Assembly: GCA_963931865.1 (NCBI GenBank)
Contig: OZ007506.1
Coordinates: forward strand, 17,808,242-17,872,241
Length of the DNA stretch: 64,000 nt
Origin: Axinella damicornis
Taxonomy: Eukaryota > Porifera > Demospongiae > Axinellida > Axinellidae
Direction: 5' to 3'
This document shows, one piece after another, positions 22,632 through 31,900 of this stretch. Each line of letters opens with the position of its first letter. The stretch's first letter is position 1. Both the position numbers and the translations under genes were made by a program. Below the pieces are notes generated by a model. It made no database searches and had not been told where the DNA came from. It saw only the letters and a list, made by a program, of their open reading frames with translations.

Positions 22632-23078
22632 AGGTGTGGGTATGATGAGTATGAGTAGGTTGCTCTAGTTTATCATAACCGTATGACCCAATTTAGTATG
22701 GCCTTGGAAATGGTCAAACTGGAAAATACGTATACATGACTTATACCATGAGTTCTCTGTAGATCTGCAATTTTAACAAAAGAGAAACCACTGCATGGTT
22801 AATTGTCAGTATATACAGCTAAATACTTTGTACGGGTGGTAGAGCTTCTACAATCAATAAATCCTAACTGGGAACTATACGTAGATATATCAAGACTTTA
22901 AAGAAACACAATAATTAATATACCGACTTACAGGTGGAGGTTTGGTAGCACCAGCTGTAGGCTTCAGTTTTGATCTTGCTTCAACAGGGTCAAAATCAGG
23001 GAAAATAATACTTTGCCGTCCAGTAGGACTCAAAGGGGCTGCCTCTTCATATCGATCTGGAGACATTGAGTGGTCCAT
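12139..23078 (-). CDS. Kelch - four Ig - TKL-type protein kinase
   Basis: Exons as complements: 22932-23078 (N-terminus, MDHSMSPDRYEE), 20766-21770 (kelch repeats, e.g. WVEIFPPMPTKRFLPAVI), Ig exons 20396-20136, 19736-19485, 19299-19048, 18237-17983, kinase exons 17899-17766, 16888-16795, 15855-15757, 15653-15597, 15431-15403, 15120-15034, 13648-13511, 12913-12839, 12463-12418, and terminal 12227-12139 (basic tail, stop). All phases from the kelch exon onward close. One small exon between 22932 and 21770 is probably missing. Each Ig exon ends in a DSGxYxC strand. The kinase has GKGGFGIVWRG, VVAIKKM, IHRDLKTAN, CDLGSAR (DLG in place of DFG) and TTAVGTYAWMAPE, so it should be active; it resembles MAP3K/MLK-type TKL kinases. 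No signal peptide or TM was seen, so it is probably intracellular, with Ig domains as in muscle-type scaffold kinases. I know of no such architecture in standard models. Confidence 0.8.
14093..14892. repeat. 47-bp minisatellite, about 17 copies, in a kinase intron
   Basis: The unit contains GTCTGGGAATGAGGCTAGCT followed by GTAAGTAGCTAGTCAC and ACATGCA. Two units carry an extra CATATG. The CTGGGAATGAGGCTA core equals one end of the TAGCCTCATTCCCAG MITE family. It lies between the kinase exons at 15034 and 13648. Confidence 0.9.
18600..18960 (-). repeat. GC-rich element with internal 27-bp minisatellite (copy 1)
   Basis: Five to six variants of GCAATCGGGGAGCAGCAG plus a GAAGCGGAC-like segment follow a unique part with CGAACTCCACGAAGAATG. 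The same components occur in opposite orientation at 25376-25722, so this is a dispersed element, class unknown. Open frames across it are repeat artefacts. Confidence 0.7.
19000..19026. repeat. 27-base G homopolymer
   Basis: Pure G run 22 bases downstream (in gene sense, as C) of the third Ig exon's splice donor. Other long G/C runs are at 23150-23182, 23760-23790, 34320-34347, 35430-35455, 36023-36043, 39271-39289, 39909-39931, 46266-46299 and 62210-62236. Confidence 0.95.
20648..20729. repeat. (CCCA)n/(CA)n microsatellite
   Basis: Mixed CCCA then CA repeat just inside the intron between the kelch exon and the first Ig exon. It causes spurious extension of the kelch frame. Confidence 0.95.
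22322..22353. mobile_element. Short palindromic MITE remnant
   Basis: TAGCCTCGTTCCCAGGCC is followed by a short centre and GGCCTGGGAAT. The right terminus is eroded. Confidence 0.6.
22450..22630. repeat. (GT)n microsatellite
   Basis: About 180 bases of near-pure GT. Cys/Val-rich frames across it are artefacts. Confidence 0.95.
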
Positions 23079-23149
23079 AAGAAGGTTGTGTGTTGGGGAG
23101 TAGGGGGCCAGAAAAAGTGGAGGGAAGGGCGAAAATTAAGATGAGGGAT

Positions 23150-23182
<33 letters not shown>
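23150..23182. repeat. 33-base G homopolymer
   Basis: Read on the minus (gene) strand this is a C run within a pyrimidine-rich stretch (23150-23370) upstream of the kelch-kinase N-terminal exon. Confidence 0.95.
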
Positions 23183-23183
<1 letters not shown>

Positions 23184-23759
23184 TGGGATTGTAGAGGAGG
23201 TAGGGGGGATAGGGAAAAGAGGGGGGATTGGGGAGAAGTGGAGGGAAGGGGCAAAACAGGAGGGAGGAGGAACAAAAAGGAGTGTTGGGGGAGAGTGAAG
23301 ACAGTGGAAGGGTGGAGACAGTGGAAGGGTGGAGACAGTGGAAGGTGGAGATACATAGTAATGATGTGCAATCAGATCTGATGAAATAGAGCCCTGGCAG
23401 TAGCTAATATCATTGGCAGGAGTGACTACAATGGTGGTTGTTATGTTCCCATGTTGGAATGTAGCAGTATATATAGCTGTTTCTTATTATACTATGATTG
23501 TTTTATAGTCTGGGTGTCTCCTACTATGTAGGTCATCATTCTGTACTTGTGCTAAGTATGATTTGCTTATTCAGCAACTGTGCAAATGTATAGTATGACC
23601 ACACTAGTTCTAATCTCCATGATGCAGTGTCATGGATATATAGTTGTACAAATTTTTAAACAGTGGAAGAGAACAAAAGAAATTGAGTTGCTCAAAAAGG
23701 GGGATATAAAGGAGGAATTATACATGTACAAGGCATGCACTATATAGCTAGAGAAAAAA

Positions 23760-23790
<31 letters not shown>
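23760..23790. repeat. 31-base G homopolymer beside the assembly gap
   Basis: Pure G run 65 bases before the N run. It may have caused the assembly break. Confidence 0.95.
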
Positions 23791-23791
<1 letters not shown>

Positions 23792-23855
23792 GGGGAGAAG
23801 GAATTGGCTTGTTCGAGCCAGTGTATTTGTAATTACAGACCATGCATGGACCACG

Positions 23856-24055
23856 NNNNNNNNNNNNNNNNNNNNNNNNNNNNNNNNNNNNNNNNNNNNN
23901 NNNNNNNNNNNNNNNNNNNNNNNNNNNNNNNNNNNNNNNNNNNNNNNNNNNNNNNNNNNNNNNNNNNNNNNNNNNNNNNNNNNNNNNNNNNNNNNNNNNN
24001 NNNNNNNNNNNNNNNNNNNNNNNNNNNNNNNNNNNNNNNNNNNNNNNNNNNNNNN
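23856..24055. other. Assembly gap (200 N)
   Basis: Exactly 200 undetermined bases, the usual size for an estimated or placeholder scaffold gap. It falls in the 5' region of the kelch-Ig-kinase gene, so 5' exons may be hidden. Confidence 0.99.
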
Positions 24056-24107
24056 CTGACTTCACACACACTGGAACTCCCATGCTAATCACAAGAAAAC
24101 AACTCAC

Positions 24108-24194
24108 CCATTGCCGCCCTGAATGTAGCTAGTTGGAACGTTTATCCCTGGCTTTGAAGTTTGGTGATCAGTCAAACTCTGTCCATTCAGCAGT
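24108..24194 (-). other. Candidate 5' exon of the kelch-Ig-kinase gene
   Basis: An 87-base minus-strand segment lies between a good acceptor (TTTGCAG) and donor (GTGAGTT). It is open in one frame, giving LLNGQSLTDHQTSKPG. Its end phase does not match the next recognised exon directly, so another exon in the gap would be needed. It could equally be the end of the kinase copy upstream. Confidence 0.3.
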
Positions 24195-25168
24195 CTGCAA
24201 ACGTAAGTATCTGCAAGTTAGGTAGCGACAGCTATAGAGGCCTTTTAGGAGTATAGTTCCACGGGTCTTTGGCTGATATACTAGCTGCCGGAGGGTGCAT
24301 GTCCTCTGCTAGACTTTATACATGTAAATATTTCGAGTTCCAGGGCGGAACTGCATGATTCACTGCGGCGCGCGCCATGCAGCGGTGCGCCTAGCGCCTA
24401 TTCGTAGCCACGTAGCTAACGACACATACGGGTGGTGTGCGACTAGCTATGGGGACCCTTCATAACTGAACTGTCAGCTTCCAACTCGGATTCTTCTTCA
24501 GCTCTCTCATACTGAAGAGTGACTTGAGGTGCACTGACTAGCGTGGGATAGGACCAGGCCGAATCCAGTATATTCCCATTATGCCTGTGATGATAGTTGA
24601 GGTATTCCCGGCATGCAGTAAGCATTCAGATAGGAGTGTGCTCTTTGACTGCAATTTCATTCCCAGGCATCTGAACAGAACGGTAGTATGTAGTACAGTA
24701 CGTGAGAAAAGTGGTCACTCCAAATGTATGTTGGTCAGAAATATAGCTACAGTTGTGTGCCTCTTAAATGGCAGGTGGTTCCATATCAATTACACATCAA
24801 GTGTGAGAAAGTGTGTGATTACAAACAAATACATGATCCAAAAAACTGATCTAAAATATAACTCAGGTAGATTTAATATGTCTCCACTGACTTCTGGCTT
24901 CATAGCACTGTGACCTCTTCACAAACTACAGCAGTTACAAAGATAGTGATAAAACAACTTCAATTGTCTCATCACATTATATGGACAGGTGTGATGCTAT
25001 TCATCAGTATTGTCCCCATGCGAGCTCTCTCCTTTGGGAAGGGTAATTTATCCATTAAACCATGAGTCAACAATAACTAGGCTTTCCCCTTGTAATATGT
25101 CCATCCGTACATAGTTATGAATGGCATTATCCAGCGCTACCGGGGTATAACCTCAGTCGTCTCCCTAC
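24195..25168. other. Spacer between kinase copy B and the kelch-kinase gene
   Basis: CpG-containing at 24360-24440 (possible promoter). The minus-strand frame 24443-24625 (acidic, ending KGPHS) and a possible terminal exon after TTGCAG near 24650 (reading VKEHTPI then stop) are both candidates for the last exon of copy B; neither is proven. Confidence 0.35.
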
Positions 25169-25375
25169 CTTTGTTCTGCAGGACAGTCAAGATCTTTGAG
25201 AATGTGGGTCTGCCCTGTAGGGTGTGGTACGGTTGCATCAGAAATACTTCCATAATATTACACTCCCTTCGCACCCTACGCTACTTTCTTCTCATTCCCC
25301 TATGTGAGCAATCTGGTACTGAACAGCTCACTGTGCAGATATCTAACGAACTCTCACATCTGCCATGACTTTCAA

Positions 25376-25722
25376 GTCCCTGATTGCATCCACTTTAGCT
25401 GCTGGTCCCCTGATTGCATTCGCCTCAGCTGCTGCTCCCCAATTGCATGCATCCACTTCAGCTGGCCTGGTACTCCTTGAATATGTCAGCTTCAGCTGCT
25501 GTTCCCCGAATGCATCCACTTCAGCTGCTGCTCCCCAATTGCATTCGCCTCAGCTGCTGCTCCCAATTGCTTTCGCTTGCAGCTGAGCCCCAACAGTAGC
25601 ATCCCCTGCCCAAAGTTCTCGTGCTTTGCCGAGTTTGAGGTTCTGAGGTTGTCCGTAATGCACACACAGACACACGGAGAAATCTTAGACAATAGCTTGT
25701 TGATCCTTATGTTGTATTTCAA
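25376..25722 (+). repeat. GC-rich element with internal minisatellite (copy 2)
   Basis: Repeats of CAGCTGCTGCTCCCCAATTG and variants, then AGTTCTCGTGCTTTGCCGAG. This matches in reverse the element at 18600-18960. It lies between the last two duplicated kinase exons of copy B. Confidence 0.65.
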
Positions 25723-26649
25723 TAATATTCCCCTTATGTTTATTGTTGAACGTGTCTACCCCTGGCAAAGCTGTGATATTAATTTTGTGAAGCAGTGCAT
25801 GCCACATCTCCTGCAGCTAAGTTGCCCTTGAGCAAACTGTTAAAGTAGTAATCTTGATCAAGAGAACATAATATAGACCTTGGGGGTGCAGTCTACTTAT
25901 GCGCTCTTGAATCAATACAGAATTGTGATTACCTTAGCATTCTTGTGCCAGCAATGTTCCATCAGATGTTTCATATAGGGCACACAGGAGGCCGGGATTG
26001 GTGGGCGCTATACATGCATGACAAACATGAGTAATGAGCATACTAATAAATTATACAGACTGTACCCACGCAAACACAGTTCAATCTCTTTGTCCTGATT
26101 TCTTGGTTTCTGGAGGTTGTATATTCATGCATTACATTCTCATGGCTCTCTCCCTCCAAGAACGTTTCTCAGCAATACATCTGGTTCTCCCCTCCAAGAA
26201 CATTTCTCAGCAATATAGCTATCTGGCTCTCCCCCTTCCGTAAAACGTTTCTCAGCAGTGCAGTCAACACAGCTAGCAATAATTCGTGTTGCTTCTTTCA
26301 ATTACCATATTTCTGTGTGCCAGCCCATATCTCACATGATAATATACCATGCAGGCTCTCTACCTAAAAATAACCCAACTTGGCAATTCTGTGCACACAC
26401 CTAACAACCAATTCTTACTGAGTCATTAAGAATGCACAATGTCTTGCAAATCACTTGTCTATGGCACTAACCTCTCCATCCATTACTTTCTGAGGCACCA
26501 GAAAACATATACTATCGGCAAACGGCTGTTGGAATGTGATGACCTCCCACAAGAGTATCCCATAGGAGTATACATCACACAATTTGGAGACTGGATTTGC
26601 TTCATAAACCTGAGAAAGGAATGTATCAATCATATGATGCATGACCTAG

Positions 26650-26700
26650 CTGGGGGGAGCCTGAGTGAGCCCCACATAGACGTGTAGTAGTGAGCCATGT
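26650..26700. mobile_element. Solo end of the GGGGCGAGCCTGAGTGAGCC MITE family
   Basis: GGGGGGAGCCTGAGTGAGCC followed by CCACATAGACGTGTAG matches the left ends of the elements at 63504 and 30818. No right end nearby. Confidence 0.6.
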
Positions 26701-27547
26701 CTGTCTGTCTATATATCTGTCTGTGTGATTGTACATCTGACCATAAATACTACAATGGCGCTCGGCAATGATACACTAATAGGATAAAATATCTTACTTC
26801 TGGAGCCATCCACGCAAGAGTTCCAACAGCTGTTGTCATCTTAGCAGTATGTTCCATGCTCCTGGCTGATCCCATGTCACATATCTGATGTAAGGTGTAT
26901 TATAATTAATGTCAGGACATACAACTACATTTTGTCCATCGTTGTGGTCAACTTTGTTCCCAAGTGCCTCCAATTTGATATTTCATTGGCGAGAGGCAAG
27001 CTTGAGGTAACAAAACTAATATAGAATCATCTGAAACTATCACTAGCTGTGGATACGGGACTGGACGGGCACCGTCGTCGTCAAAGTTACTCCGTGATTG
27101 CACCGTCCACACGCTGTTCGAGTCCGTTGTGGGACCACTTCAACTTCTGAGTATTACGTTATTTCCTGCATAGACCACACCTACGGGCACTCCTCTACGC
27201 TGGAGAAAAGCTGAATACGAAACTTCAAATGGTCCCACCAAGGACTTGACGGGTGGGCATACAGTGTGGATACAGAGAAGCTCTGTTGGTTACGGTGCCA
27301 GTCTAGTCGGTATCTTCAGGTGGTTTCTCCTGTGTATATTATTTACTGACCACCTGCTACTTAATGAACATGATCACCATACATAATCAGCTCCTACTGT
27401 TATAGTTGCCTTGGGTACAGCATATCAACCTGTCTTGATGAACCACTGTTCAGCTGATCAGCAGAAGTCTACTCCATGCACGTACAGTAAACAGACATTT
27501 GTTATTCAATAATTATACCTTTGTGTTCGGGTCAGATGTCAGCAGAA

Positions 27548-28937
27548 CTGTAGTAGAATCATGAAGAACCATGGACCAATGAACCAACTGCAAGTTTTTT
27601 TGACAAGAGAGTAAAAATCATATAAGTTTCATATGCTGACCACAATCACGGCACAATTCCCAGCTTTTGGTATCTCTTTCATGTACCCATACCTAGTGCA
27701 ACAGACACTACAGTCTCTTCCAATACCAATTTTGGTTCATTGCTCCAATTTTGGCAGAAATGGCACATCAGTCAGGAGTGCCGTTAGGTTTAATTGGCAT
27801 GTCAAAGGAGGCCATAATTGCATGGTAGAAAATGGTTCCCAAAATGTGCCAATTTTGGCACAAAACATACCTCAGGACAGCAATATCCCAGCTGGCCTGC
27901 CATGAAAGTGGTTGCTAGCTCATCCTCTCCTTCCCCCTCTTTAGTTTACTTCTGCATGGGAGGTGAGAGATCATGTCTGATCAAGATGGGCTGCTTTCTG
28001 TGTGGGTTGATTGGGGATTAAGTAATGGTGTTCCCCAGTTCCTAGCTAGCTATAGCTTTTCATCTTGGTTTATTCAAAAGTGAATTCTTAGCCCATAACC
28101 AACCACAGTAGAGGTGGCTGTTGTATTGATCAGTGCACAGGTTCCAATGTTGGAACCCCATGGGCACCCATGACTTGGCACTTGTTGTTGATTAGATGAT
28201 AACCTTGAATGATTAATCCACCTTTGACAAGTGCCATCAAAGGTGGATTGATCATTGACATTGACATGCTGTGGTGGGATTGCACAGAGCAATCATTTGG
28301 GCGTAGGACTGGAAACGATCGAGGCTAGCTAGCCTATGAGACTCTATAGGCAGCAGAAAACAACGGTCCTAAACTGTAGCTGCATCACCATATATGATTC
28401 AATGCCCTGACTGCATGTCTCTGGAACTTCACTCTCAACTCTTTCAGTTTAATTTTACACTTCAATCAAGCACTAAGTCTTTCAGATTACTCTGAACATG
28501 CATGCATCCTAGCTGCTCACGATCACGATGCAACCCACATCTGGGGCGAGGTATGTAACACAAACCATGCAGTTTCCAATCCAGATTAATTACTAAAGAT
28601 CCTGAACAGGATTAGACGGCTGGTGTAAACAGGCTATATTATCAATGTTTGTTTCTGCTTACCAGCATGATTGAACGTATCAACTGAACTGTCCTTGGTA
28701 TAGTGAGAAACAGAAATGAAGCTCCATGTGGTACAAGCATTGAGAACATATGTACACAGATGCCAATATTAGGTGATGATTAGAAGAAAATTATGCAACA
28801 GAAAGCACTTAACAGATTAGTCTACTGTACATTCATACAACATTTTACAAACCACAAACAAATAAAAACAAATACAAATAATGTATCTGTTATGATGTAT
28901 GGTACATGATTGTTGAGGTAACTAGTCCTAACATAAT
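27548..28937. other. Spacer between kinase copy B and the RYK-like gene
   Basis: No exon of the missing kinase N-lobe was found by reading the minus strand. Contains repeated CCAATTTTGG words (27725-27870) and a hairpin at 28207-28258 with AATCCACCTTTGA mirrored by TCAAAGGTGGATT. The 3' UTR of the RYK-like gene should start at 28937. Confidence 0.5.
28207..28258. repeat. Hairpin
   Basis: AATGATTAATCCACCTTTGA is mirrored by TCAAAGGTGGATTGATCATT around a short loop. No transposon ends. Confidence 0.6.
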
Positions 28938-31900
28938 TTACTTTGAACTCAGATCCCAGGATTCAAACGTAGACATCAGATCACTAGAGAGGTCTGAAAT
29001 CCCAAGGCCAAACGATGCTTGGGAAGTTCTACTGTGGCGCGATACTTCTGACAAACGGATATCTTGTTGTTTCTCCACGAGATTTCTCTTCATAACACCT
29101 GCATGGTTACTGCTGTTGCCATTAACGATAGCGTTAGTCGATGGTTCTGGGTCAGTATGGACTGCATCTGGATCCTCATCACTTCGAATCCCTGAATCGG
29201 TTGATTTTGAAGCACGTTCAGGTACAGAGACAGCCGAATGTCCATTCATTCTTACTTTGTGGTCTAGCAGTGGCAAACGTTCTCTAGGCTTCAGTTCTTC
29301 AGTGCCGTTTTGCAATGCATGGACCCCTGATGTTTGACTCGGAGAGCAAGAGAAAGGGTACGGTGCTGATAACGTCGTGCTGAGAGAGTCGAGGGTGGAA
29401 GCTTTGCTGATGGTGTCAGCGTTAGTGTGGTTCACGTTGGCTTCAGCCGGGTGTGTGGCTGTGTTACTACTTGAGACCATGCTCATCGTCTCATCACCAG
29501 CAGTCGATGTCTTGCTAGTGAGGTCGGGACTGAGGGAGGGTGTGGGTGGGAGGAGCTCAGTTTCAATATGATGGTTGGAAAATGACGGGGAGTCCCCCGT
29601 TATTGAAGAGGAGAGGTGTTGACTCATGAATGACGACTGAGTGCCCAGGAAGGAGGACACCAATTCCATGTCAGCGTCTGTGGTGTCTCCAGCACCTGGA
29701 GTGGCCTCCTTGGTGAACAACGCGGGAAGAAGGTTGATGTCTAATGCTGAGTGAGACTGGCGATCCCTCTCCCCCTCCGCCTCACTCTCACTTCCACTCA
29801 GCACATCCCCACTCAACACGCTGAATGACAAGCTCAGCTTCTCTTGCTGGTTCTGACTGACTCTTCTGTACGACAGTGGACTTCTTCCAGACATCTGACT
29901 GTTCCTGTTGCTGCGCATGAAGCCCCCTTCGCTTCCTCTATGCCTCGCAGGGTAGCCTCCACTTCCGCACCCGCTACCACTTGTCCTGACAGCTGTTTCC
30001 ATATCAATGCTCACTCGGGCCTCCTGGCAAAGATTCTTGCCAAACGTGGAGAAGTTAAGCTCATCTGACCCTGGTACATGGGGGGAGGGGCCACACTGGC
30101 TGTCAATGAAGGATGAATACTTCCTGTAGATATCTCTTAGCAGGCCAAGCATGGCTGCAAAGTTGGGTCGTTCTTCTCCCCTTGTCTTCCAGCAGTTGGT
30201 CATTAATGTGTACCTGTGTGATAAGGAAACAAACATTAAATGTAACTACCGCACAAACTATGCCAGTGCGACCACACGAACCTCTTCTCCATTCCTACTC
30301 CCATTCCCTCCACCTCCCCTCCCCTCCCACTGACCTCCACCTCCCCTCCCCTCCCACTGACCTCCACCTCCCCTCCCCTCCCCTCCAGAGGCAGGCGTAT
30401 GTGGCACTGTCAACTGTTGGCAACTGCAGCATAAGAAGCAATCTGGTTGCGACAAGTTACCACTGATTCTGGGAATGGTTCCACTGGAACAGCTGTGATT
30501 CATGAAGATAACCAGTCTGCGATTCGTAGTATGGCAAAGAAGATGGTTGAGCTACGAGCTACATGTAAACACATTGGAATATACATTCGGGAATAAGATA
30601 GTTAGTAGCTTGTGTGAGGCTGCCTCCATGTGTTAGTTAGTGTGCTGAAGACTAGCCCGTGACCTGCACTGGGGAACTGAAATACTGCCCAACAGATGAG
30701 ATGGTAGCCACCATGTTCAGCCTTTATCTTGACTATATCGGAACAATTGGCTGGAATCAAGGTGATGCCTGAATATACTGCCTGCACATAAGATTCATGA
30801 CGTGATTTAGTGAGATTATTGGGGCGAGCCTGAGTGAGCCCCACACTAGCGTGACTTCATTGCGCAGTGCGTGTGTATGTTTGCTTGCTTGCTTGCTTGC
30901 TTGGACTTGCAATTACCGTAAATTTTAAATCAGCGAATTTCACTTGCACGTGCACAATAATATTTAAATTCAACGAACTCTAGCACGCACCTCCTCGATG
31001 CAAGGACTCGTGAACCGTCTAGCTACCTGTTCGACGGACGATGGCGACAACAAAGAAGGAGAGACCACTCGTGGACATTGGCTAGAGCACCACGAACATT
31101 CTGCCTCCTCGGTGGCGACACTCCGCGGACCAGACGGTGACTGCTCGTGGGCCTATAGCTACCGCCGGGCCGGGCGGTGATGCCGGTTGCTGCTGGAGTG
31201 CCGGCTTCAGCTATAAAAGCTCACAGTTGCTGTGATGTGTACAAGTGTATGTTTAGTGCCATAATTTCTGTCGCCTATATATGATCATTGCCCAGTCACA
31301 TTCTGATGACAGTGCAACTGCTCCTTGCATGTCCCGGTGCATGCACTTTGCTCAGGCTCGCCCCCCAATGTCCTGCATTCCACTAGTAAGTAGGATACGT
31401 TTTCCAACATGTACCTCCTCCTCACTACCTTCTTTGACTCTCACCTCCCTCCCTCCTTCCCTCCTTCCCTCCCTCCCTCCCTCCTCCTTCCCCCCTCCCT
31501 CCTTGCCTCCTTCCTCCCTCCCTCCCTCCTCCCTCCTCCCTCCTTCCCTCCCTCCCTCCTCCCTCCTTCCCTCCCTCCCTCCTCCCTCCCTCCCTCCTTT
31601 CTACTCACAGGTTGTCCGGACATCCCTCTGGCTTGGACAGTCTCTCTCCCATCATGAGGTGTGAGAGGATGCTGCGGTTATTGTCCACCTCAGAGTATGG
31701 CATCTCCACCAGTGTCAGGATCTCCCACACTGTCACACCAAACGACCACTGAGGGGGGAAGGAGAGGGAAAAAGTGACTAGCAACGGTGCATTTGCTCAC
31801 AAGTAATAAAAAACATTTAAAATGTAACGGGATGTAGGGATACCAGAACGGCAAAAAGTAAGGAAACAAGGTAGGGATGATCACACAAAACAGTGAAGTA

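Larger units (their letters stand above)
25169..27547 (-). pseudogene. Partial tandem duplicate of the kinase C-lobe
   Basis: Exons as complements 27547-27519, 26884-26798, 26609-26472, 26007-25933 and 25214-25169 are equal in length and phase (29, 87, 138, 75, 46 bases) to the last five internal exons of the downstream kelch-Ig-kinase gene. They have intact splice sites and no stops. They encode VLLTSDPNTK, ICDMGSAR (DMG for DFG), TTAVGTLAWMAPE, SKLCDVYSYGILLWEV, HLMEHCWHKNAK and GRPTFSKILTVLQNK. No glycine loop, catalytic Lys or HRD exon is visible between 27548 and the RYK stop codon, so it cannot make a full kinase alone. It is either a truncated duplication kept by chance or an alternative C-lobe exon set. 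Intact frames suggest it is young or constrained. Confidence 0.65.

Noticed and set aside
22450..22668. Cys/Val-rich frames
   Set aside because: Translations of (GT)n.
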